From positions 1 through 26,218 of IMG/VR virus record IMGVR_UViG_3300023184_000460: DNA of 26,218 nt; one strand, given 5' to 3'. Positions 15,912-21,805 of the stretch are shown piece by piece. Positions within the stretch are counted from its first letter, which is position 1. Every line of letters starts with the position of its first letter. Position numbers and translations under genes: made by a program. Source of the stretch: a virus. Below the pieces are notes generated by a model. It saw only the letters and a list, made by a program, of their open reading frames with translations, was not told the DNA's origin and made no database searches.

Positions 15912-17294
15912 TTAATTGTTTTGTGTTTGTCTTTCTTTTCTTTTTTCTAAAAGTTCTTTAACTCTTAGTCTTTGTCTTTCTTCTTTCTGTTCCTCAATAC
16001 CAAGAAAGGTCATTGAGCTTTCAGTATCGATATCAATCATTGCATTATCAAACTTACAGTTTTCAAACACAACACCATCGTCTCCGATTCTTGATTTTGT
16101 AATTGCTATTGTTGCCAACTTTAACTCTTTTTGTTGTAGAGTCTTGGCTACAGTTATAATAACATGTCCCACTTGTGCCTTCTTAATTGATCCACCCATT
16201 TGATCTGTTGTTACCACTTCGGAAGATATTGAAGATCTGTTACCTTGTGTTGCGGTCCAACCTACAAGATTCATTTCGTGACACATAGCTTCAAATGCTC
16301 TCATTACCGAACCTTCACTTTTCCATTCATCACCTAAATGTTTGTCAGGTACTACACAATCAATATAATCTAATAAAACCATATCAATCTTAGTACCATC
16401 CGCAACCATTTTTCTAATTTGGTTCTTAATTTGTAACATAGTTACAGTATCTGATGGTAATTTTTTCAAAATTAATTTGTTTGTCATTGTTTCCTCAACT
16501 TCTTTAACTTTTAAGATAACTTCTTCTCTTTTTTCTGATAAATCGTCAGGATGTATTTTTGTCCATAATGTGTAGTGTTTTCTTTGGATTACCTTTTGGT
16601 TATCCTCAAAAAATATTTGTAATACATTATTTCCCATATTAAATGCATGGTTCGCAATCTTAGTTAAAATTGTAGACTTACCAACACCTGTTGGTGCTAA
16701 AATAACCCCAATTTCACCTCTTGCTAAACCACCTTTTAATAGTCTGTCAATACCTGGTATTCCCATTGGGATTGGGTGTCTATAATCATCTTCTAACACT
16801 TGATCAATATTGGAAAATACATTTAATATACTTGTGTCTTTTGCCCCAACTTGTAACGCTCCTCTAACCAATTCTTCAAGAGTGTCATAATTTTCAAATT
16901 CACCACCATCGATAATTTTTTGAGCCTTACCCATTACTTTTTGTAACTCTTGTTGTTTACAAAATTTTAACGCCTTTTCCTGAACAAAAGTTACACCATC
17001 TATAGGTGAGTCCTTAATTTTCTTAATTGTATCCAAAACTATTTTGGATGCAATCTCTTGTTGTAGTTCAGATTTTGTAATCTGTTCTAATGTTTCAAAG
17101 GATGGTGTGTGATCGTATTTAATATAATACTCTTTAACCATTTGAATAATTATTTTAAAGTACTTATTTTCAAAATAATTATTTTCAATAACATCAAGAA
17201 TTGAGTGTGAAAAGTCTTTATCTATAATAATTTGATTTAACAATTGTAACTGAAATGTATTACCTAAATACTCAAAATTTTTGATAGTCGCCAT
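15912..17294 (-). CDS. 41: Replicative DNA helicase, DnaB / T4 gp41 family
   Basis: A 460-residue RecA-fold helicase (T4 gp41 is 475) that would unwind the replication fork as a hexamer. Residues 1-150 form a helical N-terminal domain. The motor domain begins near 175 with PMGIPGIDRLLKGGLARGE. Walker A is APTGVGKST (200-208), followed by NVLQIFFED (223-231, the catalytic Glu region) and Walker B MVLLDYIDCV (305-314). GWTATQGNRSS (motif III-like, with the sensor Gln) and GSIKKAQVGHVIITV (C-terminal arginine-finger region) follow. The C-terminus is highly charged (KEERQRLRVKELLEKRKERQ). No primase lies in this window. It is downstream of the 5' nuclease and the 149-residue gene and upstream of the reductase, in one operon. 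Confidence 0.94.
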   Translation of the reverse strand: MATIKNFEYLGNTFQLQLLNQIIIDKDFSHSILDVIENNYFENKYFKIIIQMVKEYYIKYDHTPSFETLEQITKSELQQEIASKIVLDTIKKIKDSPIDGVTFVQEKALKFCKQQELQKVMGKAQKIIDGGEFENYDTLEELVRGALQVGAKDTSILNVFSNIDQVLEDDYRHPIPMGIPGIDRLLKGGLARGEIGVILAPTGVGKSTILTKIANHAFNMGNNVLQIFFEDNQKVIQRKHYTLWTKIHPDDLSEKREEVILKVKEVEETMTNKLILKKLPSDTVTMLQIKNQIRKMVADGTKIDMVLLDYIDCVVPDKHLGDEWKSEGSVMRAFEAMCHEMNLVGWTATQGNRSSISSEVVTTDQMGGSIKKAQVGHVIITVAKTLQQKELKLATIAITKSRIGDDGVVFENCKFDNAMIDIDTESSMTFLGIEEQKEERQRLRVKELLEKRKERQTQNN

Positions 17295-17326
17295 ATTTTT
17301 TTTTACTTTAGTAAAGATAAATAGTC

Positions 17327-17776
17327 CTAGTTTTTAATAAATTCGGGATAAAAATAATTAAATTTTTGACCTGAAAAAATGTCAGTTAACTCCGCCATGA
17401 TAGATTTTAACTTTGGGCGTAGGTCTACGGTATATCTGACCTTTGGGGGGTATGGTTTTGCGTCAAACCGTCTATGACAAATTGTCATATCTCCTACCTT
17501 AATAATTAAATTAAAATTTTCTGGACCATCAGTAATTGATGTGTTTAGTAATTCCGGATTCTCTAAAATATCGTATTGGTGGTCCAACATATAAACTATT
17601 GATCTCATTTTTAAATCATTTTTGAGATCGTGGCAAAGATAGTCAACATGATTATAAAATTCTTCCGATTTATGAGCGTTTTTGTTAAACCCTCTAACAT
17701 TAAAGAATCTTTGAACTACAATGTTGTCGTTGCACATTAACAAAAATTCTGTCTTTGTAATATCCTGTTCTTTCAT
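17327..17776 (-). CDS. Hypothetical protein, 149 residues, within the replication operon
   Basis: A complete 149-codon gene starting MKEQDITKTEFLLMCNDNIV. I do not recognise the family. The N-terminal half is predicted mostly helical with hydrophobic and basic residues (VVQRFFNVRGFNKNAHKSEE, NDLKMRSIVYMLDH). The C-terminal half looks beta-rich (NLIIKVGDMTICHRRFDAKP, VRYTVDLRPKLKSIM). There is no signal peptide, membrane helix or nucleotide-binding motif. It sits between the 5' nuclease (nine bases upstream) and the helicase (32 bases downstream), so a role in replication, such as helicase loading or protein-protein contact, is plausible. That rests only on position. It is not long enough to be a typical gp59 loader (217 residues in T4), and I see no gp59 motif. 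Confidence 0.82.
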   Translation of the reverse strand: MKEQDITKTEFLLMCNDNIVVQRFFNVRGFNKNAHKSEEFYNHVDYLCHDLKNDLKMRSIVYMLDHQYDILENPELLNTSITDGPENFNLIIKVGDMTICHRRFDAKPYPPKVRYTVDLRPKLKSIMAELTDIFSGQKFNYFYPEFIKN

Positions 17777-17785
17777 TTTGTTTTT

Positions 17786-18796
17786 TTAATTTTTTTTGTT
17801 TTTAAATTTGTTTTTTTCTTTTCTTGTTAATTTTAGAAAAGGTGTCAAAAAACTAACCCAAGCATCGTCCCTCTTAGGTAGGTATTTGAAGAGTCCGTCT
17901 TCCATCATCATTCTAATTAAATTCTTATGTCCTCTTCCGTCGGGATCCATCGACTCGGAATAATAAGATTCAACTAATTCTTTTCCTTCTTCACTTATTA
18001 GTGGTTCCGATAAGTCCACAAGTTTTTTATTTATCTCGTAATACTCATCACCAAAAATACCATCTTTTGTTCTACCACTTAATAGGTTTTTTAATGCGGG
18101 ATTGTCTTTATCTTCTTTTAAAAGTAATTCCCCTTTTGTTAAAATATCGGAGATATTTACTTCTTTGTCAAGTAACTCAGGAAATAACTTAACCAATGTT
18201 TTTTCTCCCAAATAATAAATTCCATTAATGTTGTCTGACTTATCACCAGATAATATTTTCCAAGTTTTAATATTATAATGAGGTATCTCGACATCACACA
18301 TTTTAACCATATCTCCATTCTTATAATGTTTTTTAGTGATTGGAGAATAGATACTCACATCTTCAGAGATAAGTTGTGTAAGGTCCCTATCGCTTGAGAA
18401 AATGGTTTTGTGTTCGTCTTTAGATATTTTACAATAGTACGCAATAATATCATCAGCCTCACAATCATCAATTTCAATATGCCTTATAAACATATCTTCA
18501 AGATATTGTTTTACTCTTGTTTTTTGATATGAGAACGAATGGACTTGTTCTTCGGTATTTGCTTGTCTTCGGTTAAGTTTATAATTGGGATAAAATAATC
18601 TTCGTTGTGTTGAACTACTTTCACTATCCCAACAAACCACAACTTTATTGTAGTTTCCTTCATCCAAAAATCTTTTGGTTGTGTTTAAGAAATGCCAAAT
18701 ACCACCAACATGTTCTCCGTTATTATAAAAATCTTTGACACCACAAACTCCAATCTTCAGTAGATTGTTCCCATCAATAACAAGAGTTTTAATCAT
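17786..18796 (-). CDS. rnh: 5'-3' exonuclease / flap endonuclease (T4 RNase H-like)
   Basis: A 336-residue FEN-family nuclease (T4 RNase H is 305) that would remove RNA primers and 5' flaps during lagging-strand synthesis. The acidic metal-binding residues are in the expected order: D8 in VIDGNN, D57 in VCWDSES, E113, D115 and D116 in DDCEADDII, D136 and D138 in SSDRDL, and D185 and D188 in LSGDKSDN, the last leading into the helix-three-turn-helix GIYYLGEKT. The basic QRRLFYPNYKLNRR (65-77) fits the arch or DNA-contact helix. The C-terminus ends in a Lys/Asn-rich tail (RKEKNKFKNKKN), perhaps for DNA or partner contact. It lies 32 bases after uvsX and nine before the 149-residue gene. Confidence 0.93.
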   Translation of the reverse strand: MIKTLVIDGNNLLKIGVCGVKDFYNNGEHVGGIWHFLNTTKRFLDEGNYNKVVVCWDSESSSTQRRLFYPNYKLNRRQANTEEQVHSFSYQKTRVKQYLEDMFIRHIEIDDCEADDIIAYYCKISKDEHKTIFSSDRDLTQLISEDVSIYSPITKKHYKNGDMVKMCDVEIPHYNIKTWKILSGDKSDNINGIYYLGEKTLVKLFPELLDKEVNISDILTKGELLLKEDKDNPALKNLLSGRTKDGIFGDEYYEINKKLVDLSEPLISEEGKELVESYYSESMDPDGRGHKNLIRMMMEDGLFKYLPKRDDAWVSFLTPFLKLTRKEKNKFKNKKN

Positions 18797-18828
18797 TTAA
18801 ATTTTTTAAGTGGTTTGAAAATACTTTT

Positions 18829-19812
18829 TTACTCGTCAGAGTCATCATCAGATTCGTCTAAAGAATAATCCGAATACCCTAATTTTGTTTCCCAATAATC
18901 TGAATATTCTTTCTTATAGTTATCCAAAGATTCTTTTGTGTCTGTAATATAACCTTGTGGTACCGCAATAATCTTACCATCTTTATACCCAAGACCATTA
19001 ACATGATTCTTTAATATAGAAATTTTTGTTCTAATTGCAAACGACACTTTTCTACCATTCTTAGTCGCATCAATGTGACTAATACCCGCCTTTTTCTGAT
19101 TACCAAACAAGAACACTAATGATGATGCCAACCATACCGCTTCACCACCTTTGGCCTTAATTTCAGGTTGTCCAAATGGATTGTCAGGAAGTAATACCCA
19201 AGGTTGATTTAAAATTACAAGAGTGTTATAATAAGGATATTCTTCTTTTTTAGATTTTGAGATTCTTGAATGAATCCCCATACCAATCTTATCTGCAAGT
19301 ACCTTAGCGTTGTGCATTCCACCACCTTTTCCATCAAAAGTCATCTGACAAGGCACACTACCAATACTATCCCATAAAAACAATAAGTTATAAGGTATAT
19401 CTCCTTTTTCTTGAGAATCAAGAATATTATTAATGAATTCTGTTGCTTGTTCAATCACATCAAATGAATCGTTAAAAATAAACATACCATCATACTCACC
19501 AAGTTCGTTTTTTTCTGCCTGTAACCCTAATTCAATTGCGTGTTCCCAAGACCATTTTTTCTCAGTAATAATAAGAACAGGTAAATGACCTTTCTTTTGT
19601 GCGTCAGCCGCAGCAAGAATCATTGCCGTTGTTTTTGAAGTGTTTGAGTGTCCTAAAAACATGTTAACACCCCCCATTACAGGTCCAGGTAATCCACAAG
19701 AGTTCATAAACGCTTCCCCGCAATTATAAAAACTTTCGGGTTTATATTTTGTTTTGGTGGAAAACTTACTTTTTATTGCGTCTAAACTAAATTCTTTCTT
19801 TTTCAATGCCAT
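18829..19812 (-). CDS. uvsX: RecA-like recombinase UvsX
   Basis: A 327-residue RecA-fold strand-exchange protein (T4 UvsX is 391), expected to coat single-stranded DNA and drive recombination-dependent replication. Walker A is GHSNTSKTT (54-62), with Ser in place of the second Gly; T4 UvsX also departs from the consensus here. TEKKWSWEHA (83-92) matches the catalytic-Glu region, LLFLWDSIG (143-151) is Walker B, and GGGMHNAKVLADKIGMG fits the DNA-binding loop 1/helix region. NTLVILNQPW carries the sensor Gln. The acidic C-terminus (YSLDESDDDSDE) resembles the regulatory tails of RecA and UvsX. It is the first gene after the gp32 terminator. A weak TTGTTT-17-TATTAA pair (19818-19846) would give an almost leaderless message, so its promoter is uncertain. 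Confidence 0.95.
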   Translation of the reverse strand: MALKKKEFSLDAIKSKFSTKTKYKPESFYNCGEAFMNSCGLPGPVMGGVNMFLGHSNTSKTTAMILAAADAQKKGHLPVLIITEKKWSWEHAIELGLQAEKNELGEYDGMFIFNDSFDVIEQATEFINNILDSQEKGDIPYNLLFLWDSIGSVPCQMTFDGKGGGMHNAKVLADKIGMGIHSRISKSKKEEYPYYNTLVILNQPWVLLPDNPFGQPEIKAKGGEAVWLASSLVFLFGNQKKAGISHIDATKNGRKVSFAIRTKISILKNHVNGLGYKDGKIIAVPQGYITDTKESLDNYKKEYSDYWETKLGYSDYSLDESDDDSDE

Positions 19813-19844
19813 AATAATTAATAATTGTTATATAAAATATAAAC

Positions 19845-19874
19845 AAAAAAACGGGAACAATAAACTGCTCCCGT
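19845..19874 (-). terminator. Rho-independent terminator after the gp32-like gene
   Basis: Minus strand: ACGGGAGCA, loop GTTTAT, TGTTCCCGT, then a T-run. The 9-bp stem includes one G-U wobble that becomes a mismatch on the plus strand, pointing to minus-strand function. It lies about 20 bases after the gp32 stop and only 32 bases before the uvsX ATG, separating the two genes transcriptionally. Confidence 0.92.
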
Positions 19875-19893
19875 TATAGTTTTTTTAATTAAA

Positions 19894-20754
19894 TTAGAAT
19901 GGTAAGTCTTCGTCTACTACATCATTTTTTTGTGGGTCCGCAACTTCAGTAATTGAAACTGATTTTGTACCTCCAATAGAAACTTCAGATGTTTCATTGT
20001 TTGAATAAGCATATCCTCCCTTTTCAGAATCCCATCTTGGAGTTTCTCCTCTTGCAAGGGCCTCAAGGTATTCTACAGGTTTTTTTGAATAAACATCTTC
20101 CCAAGTCATTTCATTGCCAACCCAATCAGCCATTTGATCTGTATCTTTGGAAATTGGGGCTGGGTCATCATACATAACAGTTTGGATAACCGTGTAAGTC
20201 GCACCTTTTGGTGTTTTTGCTTTTGTTAACTCAAGAATTAAATCACGACCATTATCAGGATCAGTAATATCTCCTTTAGCCTTCCAAATTGGAATGATTT
20301 TGTCAAGGATACCTTCTTGTTTGTAGTTGTGTTTAAATCTCCAAAATTTTACGCCATCCTGTTCGTTATCACGATCAACAACTTTTACAATATAAAACTT
20401 ACGAGATCTATATTGTGTTGCTAATTGTTTGTCAGATTCTTTTCCTGTTGACATAAGTTCTTCATAAACTTCATTCAAAGGTGAACGCTCATTGTCATTC
20501 TTTGCTGGATCGTAAAATTTTTGCCATTTACCGTCTACTTGAACTTCGTGAAACCATACTTCTTTGAATGGTGAAGATCCGTCTGTTGTAGGTAAAATAC
20601 GGATTTTCCGTTGACCTTGTTTTTCGTTGTCTTTCAATAATGCCGCGAAATATTTTTTCATACGGTCTTCTGAAGACATTTTTGATGTAGCGTTTGAGCT
20701 ACTTTGTGATTTTTCGTACTGTGAAAGTACTGCGTCTAATGAATTTGTCGCCAT
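19894..20754 (-). CDS. 32: Single-stranded DNA-binding protein, T4 gp32-like, lacking the zinc site
   Basis: A 286-residue protein (T4 gp32 is 301) expected to coat single-stranded DNA at the fork. The Ser-rich N-terminus (1-30) precedes the OB-fold core: RKIRILPT (49-56), FKEVWFHEVQVDGKW (63-77), then KFYDPAKN and SPLNEVYEEL (91-100), then RSRKFYIVKVVDRDN and DGVKFWRFKHN. gp32 proteins normally bind zinc through a His and three Cys, with a CPxCE-type turn; here that turn reads SPLNE and the protein has no cysteine at all. The C-terminus ends DVVDEDLPF, closely like the acidic tip of bacterial SSB (DDDIPF), which recruits partner proteins. It has its own promoter and terminator, as suits a protein needed in large amounts. 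Confidence 0.9.
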   Translation of the reverse strand: MATNSLDAVLSQYEKSQSSSNATSKMSSEDRMKKYFAALLKDNEKQGQRKIRILPTTDGSSPFKEVWFHEVQVDGKWQKFYDPAKNDNERSPLNEVYEELMSTGKESDKQLATQYRSRKFYIVKVVDRDNEQDGVKFWRFKHNYKQEGILDKIIPIWKAKGDITDPDNGRDLILELTKAKTPKGATYTVIQTVMYDDPAPISKDTDQMADWVGNEMTWEDVYSKKPVEYLEALARGETPRWDSEKGGYAYSNNETSEVSIGGTKSVSITEVADPQKNDVVDEDLPF

Positions 20755-20788
20755 GTTAGTTAAATTTAAATTAAAGGTTTATTGTAGA

Positions 20789-20817
20789 ATTATAGGTATA
20801 TAAAAAGGTATAGTCAA
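20789..20817 (-). promoter_or_regulatory. Near-consensus sigma-70-like promoter for the gp32-like gene
   Basis: Minus strand: TTGACT (plus 20812-20817), a 17-base spacer, then TATAAT (20789-20794). The -10 is perfect and the -35 differs at one base. Initiation would fall near 20782, giving a 5' leader of about 27 bases with no Shine-Dalgarno sequence. It lies directly downstream of the terminator at 20828-20865. TTTG at 20815-20818 also fits the Bacteroidota -33 element, but the TAnnTTTG -7 element is matched only in part. Confidence 0.8.
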
Positions 20818-20827
20818 ATAGTGTTGT

Positions 20828-20865
20828 AAAAAAAGTTTTAAGGTCTATATTTTCGACCTTAAAAC
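20828..20865 (-). terminator. Strong rho-independent terminator after the 228-residue gene
   Basis: Minus strand: GTTTTAAGGTC, loop GAAAATATA, GACCTTAAAAC, followed by seven T. The 11-bp stem is perfect and begins one base after the TAA of the 228-residue gene. It isolates the upstream structural unit from the gp32 promoter, which starts 11 bases further on. Confidence 0.93.
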
Positions 20866-21552
20866 TTATGAATTATATCTGTTTAATAAAATATCGTCTT
20901 CGTCTTCCATTGGTTCATTAAATGTTTTTTCAATGTCGGAAGGGCTAAAGTTTTCAACTTCATCTTGGGTTAAAACATATTCGTTTTTACCTGTTTTTTC
21001 CATTTCTTCTTCTTTGTCTTTGAAGAAGTCTGCTAAGTTTTGTTTGTATGGTCCGGAATCTAAACTTCTTAATTCAAGTTTTTCTTGTGGTGTCTTAGGT
21101 CTATATCTCTCAACTTTAGCATCCAATATATCAATTTTTTGAACTATATTGTCCATTTCGGCCAATTTTTCTTCCATTGTTTTAATTTGATTAAACAAGT
21201 TTTCAAAATATTCTTCTTGTTTATCTGCCATAGTTTTTTGTGAATCAACTAAGTCCGTAATATCTAGTTCTTCAGTTTCACCTTCACCCTCTATTCCTTC
21301 TTCACCTTCACCAGGTAATTCTTCAACATCAGGATCTTTAGATAAATCAATAGGTTCTCCTGCGGGTGGTGCAGGTGGTGGAGTCGTTCCTGCCGCTGGT
21401 GGTGCTCCTGCCGCATCAGGTACTGGTGGTGCGCCTGCTCCTCCTGCTAATGCCGGATCCTCAACCGGTGGTGGAGCATCTTGTTCCATGATGTAATTAT
21501 TGATTGATTTGTATCTTGCAATCTCATTTAATATTTTTTCATCAATTTTCAT
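20866..21552 (-). CDS. Hypothetical Pro/Ala/Gly-rich, acidic, coiled-coil protein
   Basis: A 228-residue protein of modular, low-complexity design; I do not recognise the family. Residues 1-24 form a helical N-terminus (MKIDEKILNEIARYKSINNY). Residues about 25-67 are a Pro/Ala/Gly linker (PPVPDAAGAPPAAGTTPPPA), residues 68-100 are strongly acidic (EELPGEGEEGIEGEGETEEL), and about 104-150 have heptad-like spacing (MADKQEEYFENLFNQIKTME, LAEMDNIVQKIDILDAKVER), suggesting a coiled coil. The C-terminal part has a short conserved-looking motif (PQEKLELRSLDSGPY) and an acidic end. The linker DNA is visibly more GC-rich than its surroundings. Being cotranscribed after the giant tail gene suggests an assembly, scaffold or connector role; that is inference. 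The ATG follows the previous stop by one base. Confidence 0.8.
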   Translation of the reverse strand: MKIDEKILNEIARYKSINNYIMEQDAPPPVEDPALAGGAGAPPVPDAAGAPPAAGTTPPPAPPAGEPIDLSKDPDVEELPGEGEEGIEGEGETEELDITDLVDSQKTMADKQEEYFENLFNQIKTMEEKLAEMDNIVQKIDILDAKVERYRPKTPQEKLELRSLDSGPYKQNLADFFKDKEEEMEKTGKNEYVLTQDEVENFSPSDIEKTFNEPMEDEDDILLNRYNS

Positions 21553-21553
21553 C

Positions 21554-21778
21554 TTATCCGTTCAATAAAGTTTTTATACCATTTTTGGTTTCTACTTGAA
21601 TTTTTTTGAATGTTTTCTTTGTATTGTCAACTCTTTCAATCAATCCGTCTTTCATTCTTACAGTATAACAATCTCCTGTGTCTAAATCACAAACTTGTTT
21701 AGTACCATTGCCCATATCTTTTTCTGAAACTCTTGTATTTTTACCCAAGTAGTTATCTAATATTAATTTAGTGCTCAT
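21554..21778 (-). CDS. Hypothetical small protein, 74 residues
   Basis: A 74-residue gene beginning MSTKLILDNYLGKNTRVSEK. It looks beta-rich and basic, with two cysteines around an acidic turn (QVCDLDTGDCYTVRMKDG) and a C-terminal strand pair (KKIQVETKNGIKTLLNG). It shows no signal peptide or known motif. It lies 27 bases after the stop of the giant upstream gene and one base before the ATG of the 228-residue gene, so it belongs to the same operon. A small virion or assembly protein is possible. It is supported as a real gene by tight spacing and by the absence of any competing frame, not by homology. Confidence 0.75.
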   Translation of the reverse strand: MSTKLILDNYLGKNTRVSEKDMGNGTKQVCDLDTGDCYTVRMKDGLIERVDNTKKTFKKIQVETKNGIKTLLNG

Positions 21779-21787
21779 ATATGTTTT

Positions 21788-21795
21788 TATTTATA
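21788..21795 (-). promoter_or_regulatory. TATAAATA motif resembling a T4 late promoter
   Basis: The minus strand reads TATAAATA ending 9 bases before the ATG of the 74-residue gene, identical to the T4 late-promoter core. In such AT-rich DNA the same octamer occurs by chance elsewhere, for example inside coding sequence near 910, and there is no other evidence of T4-type late transcription factors in this window. It is listed as a candidate only. Confidence 0.2.
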
Positions 21796-21805
21796 AATAT
21801 CATGT

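Noticed and set aside
17295-17326. TTTAC-TAAA-GTAAA hairpin between the 149-residue gene and the helicase as a terminator.
   Set aside because: The stem has only five weak pairs and on the transcribed strand is followed by A rather than T, so it would not terminate.
17327-17776. Assignment of the 149-residue gene as gp59 helicase loader.
   Set aside because: It is much shorter than T4 gp59 and shows no recognisable gp59 sequence; only position suggests a replication role.
19818-19846. TTGTTT-17-TATTAA as the uvsX promoter.
   Set aside because: Both boxes are weak and transcription would begin at or inside the ATG. Read-through of the gp32 terminator is equally possible, so it is not listed as a feature.
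1370-21142. Plus-strand open frames of 60-103 codons and short alternative minus-strand frames within the large genes.
   Set aside because: All lie inside well-supported minus-strand genes, have no domain or spacing support, and are expected shadows in AT-rich coding DNA.
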